From: Anagrus nilaparvatae
Taxonomy: Eukaryota; Arthropoda; Insecta; Hymenoptera; Mymaridae
DNA: 64,000 nucleotides
Assembly (NCBI GenBank): GCA_022575985.1
Contig: JAKSXM010000147.1
Span: 18,138,001 to 18,202,000 of the forward strand
Reading direction: 5' to 3'
Every line of letters starts with the position of its first letter. Position 1 is the first letter of the stretch. Under the pieces are notes generated by a model. That model was not told where the DNA came from and did not search any database. It worked only from the letters and a program-made list of their open reading frames with translations. Of this stretch, positions 51,337-62,083 are shown in pieces. Made by a program: the position numbers and the translations under genes.

Positions 51337-53346
51337 ATACTGTTGGTCCTTATCAGTAAAGGAAAGGGAGATCCCACACTCCCGTCCTACTGGCGACCAC
51401 TAGGACTGCTGGATACAGCTGGAAAGGGCTTCGAAAAAATGCTACAACCGCGTATCTTAAACGCAGTAGAAGCAGCAGGGGATTTATCTCCTCGGCAATA
51501 CGGATTTAGACGGGGGAGGTCCACGATCGGGGCTGTGAAGGAGGTCGTTGACGCGATAACCAGGGCCCAAACGGGTAATCATTACTCACGTAAAATTACT
51601 CTTTTGGTCACCCTGGACGTCAAGAACGCATTCAATTCTGCAAAGTGGACAAAGTTCCTTCAAGGACTAAATGACTTTGCAGTACCAAATTATTTGATGC
51701 GGGTAATGAAGAGTTACCTAAGTGACAGAGTACTATTGTACGAGACTCTTCAAGGGAAGAGAAGTAGGAAAGTGACAGCTGGTGCAGCTCAGGGCTCCAT
51801 ATTGGGACCTGACCTATGGAACATCTCTTATGATGGTATCCTGAGGATGGAGTTAGCGGATGGCTGCTTTATGATAGGCTATGCGGATGATATTGCCCTC
51901 GTGATCATAGCAAGGAACGTGCAACAAGCACAGGATAGCTTGAGCGTCTGCATGTTAAAGACAAATGCATGGATGGAAGAGCACGGATTAAGTCTGGCAG
52001 TCGCTAAGACCGAGATCGTGATGTTCACGGGGAAGCAAATCAATACCGTTATCCCAATACGGGTTGACGAGGATACCATTATAGAGACGAAAAGGTTCGC
52101 CAAATATCTTGGAATAGTTTTGGATACGAAGCGGACCTATTTCGAACATATTTCTCAAAGGGTCAAGAAGGCGGGTACCACGACGCTAGCCCTGAGCAGG
52201 CTGATGTCGAACATGAATGGACCAAAGTCCAGCAGGAGAAAGCTGCTAATGTCCGTAACTCACTCCATCCTATTGTACGGAGCGGAGATTTGGAGTGAGG
52301 CACTGGATAAGGATATATATTCGAAAGGTATGAAAAGAGTGCAGAGGCAGGGTGCTCTGAGGGTTTCTTGCGCATACAGGACTGTCTCGGAAGCGGCAGT
52401 TCTTGTCATCGCAGGAATTATTCCTATTCAGCTACTTGCCAAAGAGCGTAAACTTATTTATGATAGAAAAAATGAAGGCGACGTCGACCGTATCAGAGCG
52501 GAAGCTAGGAGGGATGTGATGCTGGAGTGGCAGACGCTCTGGAGGGATGGCACAGACAGCGCATGGACCAGGCGCCTCATAAAAGAGGTCGCGCCCTGGA
52601 CTCAGAGAGGGCACGGAGAGGTAAACTACTTCTTGACACAGTTCCTCAGTGGCCATGGGCTTTTCCAATCTTATCTCTTTAGGATGGGAAAGGTCGTGAG
52701 CCCTGAATGTGTATTCTGTCCCGACAAACGAGATGACGCGCGTCACACGTTTTTCGAGTGTGACCGCTGGATAACTAAAAGGAGAGCGCTGGAAGCAGAG
52801 GTTGAAGAAGTCACACCCGATAACATAGTCGGAAAAATGCTCCAGAACGAGGAATCATGGAGCGTCGTGGCAAGGTACGTGGAGGAGATTTTGCGTACAA
52901 AAAAGTTATTGACGACACCCTAACTAGGAGCCGCGTGTAGGAGCAGTCAAATTAGACGGTTCTTGCACGCGGCACCAATGGGGGGATAATGGAGGACGTA
53001 CAAGGATATTTATTTATTTATTTATTTATTTATATATATATTTATTTATTAATAAAGTTACTTATTTATCTAGTTGACGACACGGTGAAATAACAAGAAG
53101 GAGAAAGAAAGGATCAATGGATGGAAGGATCTTCAACCAAAGAAGATACATGGCCTTAAGTCAACCCGATGTAATGTGATAAACGGTTCCGGGCTGACTT
53201 GTATAAGGTATGATGAGGGGTGAGTTTAGTCGGTAAACATGGGGCAATGCATTCTTTGTAGAGTGCCTTGCCATCATGGAGTCCGACACTGTTCAGAACA
53301 CCGGGTTCTGTTCGTGCGTAACGCATTCTCACCTCTCTGCCACTGT

Positions 53347-53377
<31 letters not shown>
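51337..53377 (+). mobile_element. R1-clade element A3, 5'-truncated copy with 16-bp target duplication
   Basis: The copy starts inside ORF2 (at sequence equal to A2 position about 19788) and runs to a poly(A) tail at 53349-53377. The flanking duplication ATTATATACATATATA is at 51321-51336 and 53378-53393. It is nearly identical to A2, so it is recent. The target here is AT-rich but is not an AAT repeat. Confidence 0.9.
51343..52923 (+). pseudogene. ORF2 C-terminal half of element A3
   Basis: A 526-codon open frame with reverse transcriptase motifs LVTLDVKNAFNSA, AAQGSILGPDLWN and IGYADDIAL, and the C-terminal zinc knuckle CVFCPDKRDDARHTFFEC. The endonuclease and the start of the polymerase domain are missing. 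The Met at 51343 is internal (MVLISKGKG, where A2 has a Leu codon). Only a handful of residues differ from A2. Expression is unlikely because the 5' promoter is absent. Confidence 0.9.
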
Positions 53378-53379
<2 letters not shown>

Positions 53380-53609
53380 ATATACATATATACACATATC
53401 GATACACGCGTTATACCGACATGGTATATCATACCGTTTTGATACAGTTTTGACTGTTCCTTTATTTTTTTATAAGAAAATTAAGACGAATTTTAAAATA
53501 AAAGAAAAACAATATAATCAATATTTTTAATTGAAAGTAATTATTAAAATTGTATTTAAAATTTTAAATTTGTTGTTCTCATGACTAACCCACTTTTTCA
53601 ATCACTCTA

Positions 53610-53652
53610 AGGGGGATGGCGCGCGAAGTGCGCAAGGGGCGGAGCCCCCTAG
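53610..53652 (+). other. Helitron-type 3' terminus (hairpin plus CTAG)
   Basis: A GCGCGAAGTGCGC stem is followed by a second hairpin, GGGGCGGAGCCCC, and then CTAG and a T. Helitrons end with a short GC-rich hairpin 5-10 bases before CTRR and insert between A and T. The strand agrees with Helitron fragment 1, but R1 element A3 and Helitron fragment 2 lie between, so the link is inferred. Confidence 0.65.
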
Positions 53653-53980
53653 TAAATATATAAAGTTAAAATATTAAAAAGCTCTTTTTTACCTTAATTA
53701 GCGATATAGGGACTTTTTACCAAATTCAGAAAATTAAGAAATAATTAAACATAATTATTTCTTATAAATTATTATCAAATTACTTAATAATTAAATTTAT
53801 AATTTGATAGATGATATAATATTAACCTTATTTAAGGGATAAAAGGTATTCTTTAATTAAATAAAATTATATGTAAAATAAAGTATTATATATTATAAAC
53901 ATTGACTAAAAAGAAAAAATAAATTTTTCTAATTTTAAATATATAAAAAATGTAAATGATACTTCCAAGCCGTTAATATA
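53653..53980. other. AT-rich spacer, nothing recognised
   Basis: No gene or repeat seen between the Helitron-type terminus and the promoter-like region. Confidence 0.4.
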
Positions 53981-53986
53981 CATTGT

Positions 53987-54151
53987 TTCTCGAATGTTCT
54001 AGAATATTTTTTGCATGTAAAACTTTGTGCAAGTGTGCGTGCCTGGGAAATGGTATATAAGAGGGGATATTTCACCGGCTCTGCACACTTGACCAAGGGC
54101 GCTCTTGCAAATAGTATACCTCTGCATATATTTGCAAGGATATTCAATAAA
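53987..54151 (+). promoter_or_regulatory. Heat-shock element plus TATA box, probable LTR promoter
   Basis: Four perfect alternating pentamer cores, TTC-TC-GAA-TG-TTC-TA-GAA, lie at 53987-54004. This matches the heat-shock factor binding consensus without mismatch. A TATA box (TATATAAG) follows at 54054-54061, 50 bp downstream, the usual arrangement of heat-shock promoters. A polyadenylation signal AATAAA lies only about 90 bp further at 54146. Promoter and polyadenylation signal this close together suggest the LTR of a small retroelement. No coding frame follows; the 88-codon frame at 54011 covers the promoter itself. Confidence 0.55.
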
Positions 54152-54469
54152 TATCGAAGTAATATTAAAACCATTATTTTATATTTAAAATATTACCCAC
54201 GTCCTAAGGTCAGCCTTTATATATACTTATTTGTATGTATTAAGGTGTCTCTTCGAGATCATCGAGATTTCATCTAATCCCTATTGGGATAGTTTAAGTG
54301 TCTAAAGTACAAATGGCTCTGAAGATCCCTTGTACGGAAGATTGAAATAGGCGCGTAGGCTCTTAAAACAACGCATATTAGGCTTTTATTTTTATTTTAT
54401 GTTAACCCCCTTTATGGGGCAGTTACAAGTTTAATAAAGAAAAAACAAACTTCATTATCTTTGGCAAAA

Positions 54470-55321
54470 GAATTTTCAGGGGCTTTATACTAATAAAACT
54501 ACATTTTACTTTAACTGTAATTATATTACAATATCAAAATCAGTAAAAAATCTTCGTCTCTTCTTTGATTCAGATATGAGCAAGCACATCCAAATCAATC
54601 ACATGTCCAAATCAATAAATTATATAATCTATAGACTCAGATAATTCAAAAATTTTATTTCGCCTCTACTTCGTCGACCCTTAGTTTGTTCATTAATTTT
54701 CCCTCTCTTTGACTATGGTGCCTTTTCAATGGCTAACCTGTTAGAATATCAATATGACCGTTTAAAGAAACATCTAGAATGCCTCTGTTAAATATGTTTC
54801 AAATATCCAATTTCCTAACCGAACATCACCTACTAGCCTAAAACTAGGTTGGCTGAATGTTAGGTTACGTCAGAAATATATGAGTGCAATTTATATTTAC
54901 AACACCCTAAATAATTGCCTCCCTCTTTACTTAAAGGATAAAATTAAAGTCTACGTGCCTGCTCATAATCTACGCCCTCATTTACGCCCCCACCTCGACA
55001 TGCTCTAAATTCAACAATTCACCTATTGTTCACATGCTGAATTTCTGGAATACCCTACATGAATTTATTCATCTTACTCCTTATATCGAACACTACCTTT
55101 TACAGAATGACTCCTCTTTTTCTTTTTAATATTAATAAAGTTTCCATAGATTTGTTTTAATTTCCCTTGGTCCTACTCCCCAATCCTTAATCTCTACATA
55201 CTAAACTTTAAATTACCATCTCTTCATCCTCCTCAAACCAAAATTCTAAATCTGCATTTTTAAGTTTTCTAATAATTTTTCTTTTTTGTTTTTTAATTAT
55301 TTTATACTTTCATTTTTGCTT
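54470..55321 (+). pseudogene. Non-LTR reverse transcriptase C-terminal fragment and 3' region
   Basis: Broken frames carry recognisable C-terminal homology: FIIFGKRIF, then NLRLFFDSDMSKHIQI, RPLVCSLIFPLFDYGAFSM, EYQYDRLKKHLECL, GWLNVRLRQKYMSAIYIYNTL and LPLYLKDKIKVYVP. There are at least three stops. An AT-rich 3' region follows, ending where the BEL LTR begins. It overlaps in protein position with the piece at 50120, so it is a different copy. Confidence 0.75.
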
Positions 55322-55523
55322 TGTGGTGATAACCGTAAATTATGGTGACTTTGGATGAGGATTGTGGTGATAAAACAATAAGTTAAGATAATAGATTGTT
55401 AACATAAGTTTATTGAGACAACTGTACCTTGCGGTAGCTTGACGCGCACTGCTTTCTGTGCGTTCTATGTTCTCCCTCTCTCTTACAATATTTATATGTA
55501 TTTAATATAGGTGTATTTTCACA
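55322..55523 (-). repeat. BEL/Pao LTR (minus strand)
   Basis: On the minus strand it starts TGTGAAAATACACC directly after a polypurine stretch (GAGGGAGGAAAATGG, complement of 55524-55538). It includes an AATAAA signal near 55410 and ends in TATCACCACA. Two TATCACCACA-like ends (at 55373 and 55322) make the length either 151 or 202 bp. Confidence 0.6.
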
Positions 55524-55689
55524 CCATTTTCCTCCCTCAAAAAAATTAAACAAATATTATTACAAAAATATTTACAAGATAATATATACATCAATAAAAA
55601 TCTAATATTTACAAAATACAATTATATACAAAATGAATTAAAAAAAAAGCTCAATATTTACAAAAAAATTAGATTGATGACGAGAATAA

Positions 55690-55862
55690 TCATTTATGAA
55701 TTAAATTCATTGTTAACTTTAAGCAAGATGAGTTTGTGAATTGGCCTTCTTAATACACAAGAAGTACAAGTCCGGACCTCCACAATCCTTGTCAGATTAT
55801 CAGGACCTTTATAACGTGGATATTTTGGGGTCAATTTAATTAGTTTAACTAAATATTATTTT
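55690..55862 (-). pseudogene. BEL/Pao pol C-terminal remnant
   Basis: About 50 codons on the minus strand read KLTPKYPRYKGPDNLTRIVEVRT and then RRPIHKLILL before a stop. This is the pattern of the C-terminal domain of BEL/Pao polyproteins (VxRVVxVRT...RPxxKLxxL, DUF5641). It lies in the right place, just upstream of the polypurine tract and LTR. The rest of the element has been lost or displaced beyond 55870. Confidence 0.65.
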
Positions 55863-56194
55863 TGGCACGCGGGTCACAGTGGGGAAAAATAAAAAAAAAG
55901 GGGACAAAAAAAAGATCAGTCCGTGGTTGCATCTAAAATTAAATCTGTTTTCGTAGAAATTTCTCAAAATATGTAATCTTCAAATAAAATGGTAGCAGAA
56001 GTATTAAAAAAAATTTTTTTTTAAATTTTTTAAAAAAGTTCACCGGCCTGGTACGGTGGCTCCGAGTTCAAAAAAATTAAAAATCATTAAAATTAAAAAA
56101 TATATATATATAAATAAGTTTATATGATTAAAAAAACATTATTTAAAGTATTTTTTATGTTTGCTAAGGTTTCTGAAAATCTACATACACATAT

Positions 56195-56583
56195 CGACGC
56201 CCCTAGCGAAAAAAACGCTTATTCAAATCCCTAAGGAAAACTACTCTTAGTGAAAGGTAAATGGAATACTACGCCACCTCAAATGTAGTGGCGAAGACGA
56301 CGCTTACTCAATTTGGAGGCGAAGACTACTCCAACTAAATTTCCAAAACTCGTATTTTGCTATTTTCTGTCGTATCGACTTAATGTTATTTAAATGATGT
56401 CGGTATGACAGAAAATAGCAAAATACGAGTTTTGGAAATTTAGTTGGAGTAGTCTTCGCCTCCAAATTGAGTAGGCGTCTTCTTCGCCACTACATTTAAG
56501 GTGGCGTAGTATTCCATTTACCTTTCACTTAGAGCAGTTTTCCTTAGGGATTTGAATAAGCGTTTTTTTCGCTAGGGGCGTCG
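56195..56583. mobile_element. 389-bp foldback element nested in the larger one
   Basis: Perfect ends CGACGCCCCTAGCG and CGCTAGGGGCGTCG, with inverted symmetry to a centre near 56392. The flanks ATAT at 56191-56194 and 56584-56587 look like a 4-bp target duplication. The uninterrupted right arm of the outer element (near 57040) shows the empty site, confirming insertion. Non-coding. Confidence 0.85.
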
Positions 56584-56732
56584 ATATATACTAGCAGTAC
56601 ATGCATATGAGCAATTTGCAAATTTCTGTCACTAAATATGAATTATATAGATTTTTATACAACAATTATTTTATTTTATGTTAATTAAGTGATGAAAATC
56701 AAATTTCAGTATATTTTTACACATATGCATGC

Positions 56733-56738
<6 letters not shown>

Positions 56739-56798
<60 letters not shown>
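56739..56798. repeat. (GT)30 microsatellite
   Basis: About 30 uninterrupted GT units lie at the symmetry centre of the outer foldback element; a short degenerate CA run is in the opposite arm near 56875. Confidence 0.95.
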
Positions 56799-56800
<2 letters not shown>

Positions 56801-57349
56801 AGTTTTTAAACTAATATCTTTCAGTTTCACTGATTTATTTATTCATAAATAAGATTTATTGTACATATATATACACGCACACACACTCACACGCATGCAT
56901 ATGTGTAAAAATATACTGAAATTTGATTTTCATCACTTAAAAAACATAAAATAAAACAATTGTAGTATAAAAATCTATATAATTCATATTTGGTGACAGA
57001 AATTTGCAAATTGCTCATATGCATGTACTGCTAGTATATATGTGTGTGTAGATTTTCAAAAACCTTAGCAAACATAAAAAATACTTTAAATAACGTTTTT
57101 TTAATCATATAAACTTATTTATACATATATTTTTTTTGATTGTAATGATTTTTAATTTTTTTGAACTTGGAGCCACCGTACCAGGCCGGTGAACTTTTTT
57201 AAGAAATTTTTTTTAATACTTCTGCTACCACTTTATTTGAAGATTACATATTTTGACAAATTTCTTCTAAAACAGATTTTATTTTAGATGTAACCGCAGA
57301 CTGGTCTTTTTTTTGTCCTCTTTTTTTTTATTTTTCCCCACTGTGCGGG

Positions 57350-57916
57350 TGTCCGTTAATAAATTTTTATAAGAGCGCCTTTTAACTGACACGCGCCGGT
57401 AATATTATTGTATAATAACAATGATAATTCGGGGGATTGACCTTTCTTACCTCTGTTATTCGGCTAGCTCTAGCATAAGATTTATCTCTTCGGCAAGTAG
57501 GGGGAGTTCTAAAATAAAGGGTTAAAACTTAATATACATGAACGAGCACTAAAAATATGAACTACATAATTTAATTTATTACTGATTAAAATAAATTTTA
57601 TTTATTCAGAAATTATATAAGAATAGCCCTTAGGCTTGAACTTGTATACATATAATACATAATATAAACCTACACATATACCGAACGCGCAGACACACAC
57701 AGAACCCCGAAGCACAAGTATTTTGAATTACCGGCTCGTTGTTCCTCCTCGATGCTGCTTTGCTCTCGAAGACGGCGGCGGCTTATTGGCAATGTAGATG
57801 GCTTCTCGTAGAATTAGATTTTTGTAGCAAGCTGTACACGAGGGAGTTACACTCGATACCTCGATTGATGGCTGCTATAATAACTTTTTGAAAAGACCGT
57901 TGTTGGTCGTACTTTA
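57350..57916. other. Spacer, nothing firmly recognised
   Basis: It includes a G+C richer stretch near 57690-57790 but no supported gene. It may contain older LTR sequence. Confidence 0.35.
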
Positions 57917-58281
57917 TGTAACTTATATATATGTTTTAATTAACACTTTTTGTTTTTAGAGTCGCGACTTCATTAAATATCGTTAACCGGAATTTCTTAA
58001 CGTGACTTTTGGTCCAATTTTACAAAAATATATTAATTAAAATAAATCCGGAGTCACCGATAACTTTTTTTTCATGCGTGAGCACCTGTTGCCGGCTGCA
58101 CGCATTCTGATCTTGTTCTTCTCCTCTCTTGTTCTTCCGGCGCAAGATAGTTGCGCCGTAAGAATATTCTTTTTCTTACCCGTCGTCTATTGTGTGTGTG
58201 TGTATGCGGCGGTTTATTTTATACTTATGCATATTAATGTAATATATATATGTGCATTTGTAGCGAAAATGCTTCGTTACA
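57917..58281 (-). repeat. Probable 3' LTR of the Ty3/gypsy element
   Basis: On the minus strand it starts TGTAACGAAGC after a G-rich polypurine tract (complement of 58284-58294) and ends in AAGTTACA, giving inverted ends TGTAAC/GTTACA. Just upstream in the internal part (about 58345-58400) a short frame ending in FYVHEYDRLE and a stop could be the Pol C-terminus. Orientation matches the gypsy pol at 61025-63889. The 5' LTR is outside the window, so the pair cannot be compared. Confidence 0.5.
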
Positions 58282-58419
58282 ATAGCCCCCCCATTAGAGG
58301 AGACATTGGGGAGCAATGTCAGTCCACTACTGAGAAGTCACTGTTGGTTTCTATTCCAGTCTGTCATACTCGTGAACATAAAAACCTACCCGGTCATTCC
58401 TAAGCCCTACTCTATATTA

Positions 58420-58707
58420 TTTACATATTTACAAAAAATTACAATTTGTGAACGATGACTAGATAAAAGAAAAAAATGAAATCCTAAGAGATCTGGCTAG
58501 TAATACAAAAAAATTAATTAATTAAGTATATATACACTTACTTCCGGCTTACTAGGGAATAACAGTTGAGTAGAGTTTATGTGCTTCACGCGTAAAAAAA
58601 AATGTAATTCATAATAATAATAAAAAAAAATATGAGTTTTAACTCTACTGAATATTACCAACAACCATTACTTACTTCCTGTGACTGCTCCAATTAATTT
58701 CCAAGTA
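58420..58707. other. AT-rich segment between the gypsy 3' end and the non-LTR insertion
   Basis: No recognisable coding. It does not match the expected continuation of integrase, so part of the gypsy element was deleted or replaced around the non-LTR insertion. Confidence 0.4.
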
Positions 58708-61018
58708 TTATTATTATTATTATTATTTCCTTTATTTGTATTGTACAAAACTAGTTACACTCTTACATAGTTATTATTATTATAGCTCTAATTAACATAT
58801 ATTGTTTAATTTAATTAAATAATTTATATATAAATAAAATTGAGGTAAAATTAGTTAATAAAAATATAAGTAATATGATATAATTTGATATTAATACTGT
58901 TTTAAAAACTAAATAAAATAAATAAGTTAACCATAGCATCAATCAGTCAATAGTCAATTAGTATGTATTAAAATTTGTCAATAGAATTTTATTAATTAGT
59001 CAACAAATAAATAAATAGGTTAAAATTTGTAAATAAATATGTAAATAGCAAAATTAATTAATATTAATTTAGTCAAGCTGTTGTTCAACAGTGTTAGGCA
59101 TCTAATTTATAAAGATACTGCCTTATTGCTTTTTTAAATAAATTAAATGAGTGCAGGTCACGAATGCAGGGAGGAATTTTGTTCCAAAAGTTTGAGTACC
59201 TTACCTGAAATGAATTTATGCCCCAATCAGTTGTAACTGTGGTAGGATCTAAGTCTTTACGGGGACCGCGAACTGGCCTATCAGGCTTATAAAGCTTGAA
59301 TAGTGGTAGCAAAATAGGAGGTTCTTTTAAACGAACTATCCTATACATTATAAGAGAGGCAAAATAGTCAGTACGAGTTGAATTACTCATCCAATGCAGT
59401 TTTCTACGGAAAGCAGTGATATGCTCATTGCACCCGATGCCATGGATGTATCTAATTCCAGAGTTTGCTAGTCTCTGCAGTAGAATACCCAACTCATTGG
59501 AGACATCAGAGTATACTACTTTGCAATAGTCAAGGTGAGGGAGCACAAGGGATTCGACCAGTCGCTTGCGTAGAGTGATTGAAGTGCAAGGCCGGATAGG
59601 TTTAAGAAAATAAAGAACTTTATTGACGTTTTTGGTTACTTGAAGTACTTGAGGCCTCCATGAAAGAGTACTATCAAGTTTTACCCCTAGACTAATTATA
59701 ACATCAACAACGGAACCTTGTCACCAACACTGTTAACCTGAATGTTGGAAATATTTAGGGCATTGAATTTCTTTATGGTGTTAGAAGAACCAAAGACAAT
59801 TGCCTGCGTCTTTTTGGTGTTAAGGGACAAGCAGTTATGCTGTGCCCACTCTGAAACTTTTTTAGCAGATTCGGACAAGCGAGAAATACCATTATCAATC
59901 TCATTGACAGGGACCTGGACATATATTTGAAGGTCGTCAGCATACAGCAACCTAAAAGTGCCATCATCACCCAGGTGATCCTTTAGGTCATTCATGTAAA
60001 TACAAAAAAGAAGGGGACCGAGCACCGACCCTTGAGGTACTCCAATATTGACTTCACGAGAAGAGGATGTAGTTGCCTTAGATATTACGCACATGGAACG
60101 ACCGGTGATGTATGTCAATATCCACTGATGGGATTGCTTCGAAAAACCAATGTCCTTTAGCTTTTTTAGCAACTTTGAGGGAGAAACGTTGTCGAAGGCC
60201 TTTGAAAAATCAAATTGCAACAGCAGAGTAGCCAACTTATTTTCTTTACCCATTCTGATGTCATCTGTTAGTTTTAACAACGCGGTTTGGGTACTATGAA
60301 ACTTGCGAAATCCCGTCTGAAACTGATCTAATATTTTAGATTTATTTAAAAAGAGGACCATCTGATCATGAGCAAGCTTCTCAAGGACCTTCGACAAGAA
60401 ACATAGTAATGCCACAGGACGAAAATCAGATGTTGATGAAGGCACTTGAACTTTTTTTATTGCCGTTATACATGATTTTTTCCAGGCTGGTGGAAATATT
60501 CCCTGTAATAATGATGCATTAAAGAGTAGCGTTAAGTGAGGAGCTATAGTTGGTAAAGCTTTGGCTATAATGCTTTGAGGGAGGCCATCATCACCCTTAG
60601 CTTGTGACTTGAAATGTGAGACTGCTAGTATCACATCGTTTACTGATACTTTCTTAAAAACAAATCCGTCTAGAGGAGCGTTAACTACTATATTAGAAGC
60701 AATAGAAAGATCTTCTGTGGGGGATATTGAGATGTTACTAAAATATACATTGAGCTCTTCAGTTAAAAAGCCATGAAGAGCATCATTTACCTTAGGAGTC
60801 AACCCCAACATTCTCATCTCCTTCCAAAAATTTTTCTTTAAATCAAGAGCACTGCATATACGATTGTGCATATAAGCATGACGAGCTGCCTCAGATTTCT
60901 CCTCAAATTTATTAGCCAAAGTTAAGAATTCATTAAGAAGCCCCCGAGAACCTGTCATGGCATAACGTCTTCTTGTGGCGTCTCGTATAGGTATTAGGAA
61001 TTAGGAATTGGGTCAAGG
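58708..61018 (-). mobile_element. 5'-truncated non-LTR retrotransposon (Jockey/CR1-like) inserted in gypsy pol
   Basis: A minus-strand element with most of the reverse transcriptase gene, an AT-rich 3' untranslated region, a polyadenylation-like AATAAAGG, and an (AAT)n tail at 58708-58729. Its truncated 5' end meets the gypsy integrase gene at about 61018. The microsatellite-type tail instead of poly(A) is typical of some CR1/I-like families. No endonuclease is present. Confidence 0.82.
59094..60958 (-). pseudogene. Non-LTR reverse transcriptase with one frameshift
   Basis: The first frame (60958-59696, 420 codons) contains SQAKGDDGLPQSII, KVLEKLAHDQM, FRKFHSTQTALLKLTDDI, FDFSKAFDNVS (catalytic Asp), GVPQGSVLGPLLFCIY and LLYADDLQIYVQV (catalytic Asp pair). 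After a frameshift near 59695 the thumb region is partly lost, and the second frame (59546-59094) supplies the C-terminus (LDYCKVVYSDVS, LANSGIRYIHG, FWNKIPPCIRDLHS). It is homologous to the gene at 1218-3500 and is the best preserved of the four copies of this type. The Met at 60958 is not a proven start. Confidence 0.88.
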
Positions 61019-61024
61019 TAGAAT

Positions 61025-62083
61025 TTAATCGTTAGCGACGGTTTTTCCGTTGGCTTTACTCGAAGGCTTTAGCTCAATCATTCGCGTGAACAAATCTTGA
61101 AAAACGATTAAGTACTTGAAACCGTTTTTACTTCGCGGGAATTCCATACAATCGCCTGCAACTACAGTCCACGGTTGTTCAACTATGCGTTTTCCCATTA
61201 AGCCTTGCGGGGCTGTTTGGACTGCTTTATGCCTTTGGCAATCTAAGCATGCAGTGACGTATTTTTCCGTGTCATGATACATTCCTGGCCAATAATAATC
61301 AGTGGCTAAGCGTTGGTACGTTTTTGCTACTCCAAAATGTCCTGACCACGGCGTATTGTGCATTTCTTGAAGTGCTTGTAATCTTTGCCCTTGGGGCAGT
61401 ACTAAACGCCAATTATGCTTGTTGCCGCTTATAGGATATAATAACTGGTCCTTTTTGTGTATATATAGTCTATTTTCTTCTATTTTGTAATTTGGCAGTT
61501 TCCATGGGGTTTGAGTGACATCATGCATTCTTCTTGTATACCATGGGTCTGATAATTCTTCTAAAGCCGATAGATAATCCATTTCCTCGCGTTCGTCAGT
61601 TTCTGCGAGATCTTTGTAAGAAATTCTAGACAGGGCGTCTGGAACATGGTTTAAACTGCCTTTTCTATATACAACATCGAAGTCCCACTGCTGCAGTTCT
61701 AGAGCCCAGCGCGCTAACCTGCCGGTTGGCTCTTTTAAATTACTTAGCCATTTAAAGCTGGAGTGGTCCGTGATGGCAGTAAACTTGTAACCTTCTAGGT
61801 ATGGTCTCAGTCGTTTTATTGCCCATAATAAAGCCAAACATTCGCGTTCTGTAGCGCTGTAGTTTTGCTCTTGGGCTGTTAAAACTCGGCTGATATAAAG
61901 TACAGGATGCTCTCCGTCCTCGTGCATTTGAGTCAGAACGGCCCCGATCGCCATATTACTGGCGTCCGTTTGGACCGTAAACGGGAGACTAAAGTCTGGT
62001 CTGGCTAAGACAGGCGTGCTGAATAAGGCTAATTTAAGTTTTTCAAATGCCTCTGCCTGCTCTGCCATGCCCCCCAAGACCAT
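61025..62083 (-). pseudogene. Gypsy RNase H and integrase, truncated
   Basis: The frame opens with AEQAEAFEKLKLAL, the connection to RNase H, whose motifs are VQTDASNMAIGAVL, SATERECLALLWAIKRLR and FTAITDHSSFKWL. The integrase zinc motif follows (HFGVAKTYQRLATDYYWPGM and CLDCQRHKA), then the start of the catalytic core with VVAGDCMEFPRSKNG (first Asp) and LIVFQDLFTRMIEL. It ends at 61025, before the second Asp and the Glu of the integrase triad, where the non-LTR element begins. The Met at 62083 is not a true start; the frame is a one-base slip away from the upstream polymerase. Confidence 0.88.

Larger units (their letters stand above)
55875..57345. mobile_element. Foldback element, CACAGTGGGG ends, CGGGT duplication, with nested foldback
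   Basis: The ends CACAGTGGGG and CCCCACTGTG are followed inward by near-complete inverted symmetry. The left arm holds CACCGGCCTGGTACGGTGGC and the right arm its complement at about 57170-57195. The flanks CGGGT at 55870-55874 and 57346-57350 are a 5-bp duplication. The centre is a long GT repeat at about 56739-56798. A second palindrome is inserted in the left arm at 56195-56583; without it the element is about 1.08 kb. There is no coding sequence. Confidence 0.85.

Noticed and set aside
54011..54277. An 88-codon plus-strand frame after the heat-shock element
   Set aside because: It starts upstream of the TATA box and has no motif; promoter sequence, not coding.
58074..58403. A 109-codon plus-strand frame with a hydrophobic start
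   Set aside because: It overlaps the minus-strand gypsy LTR and polypurine tract; no support as a gene.
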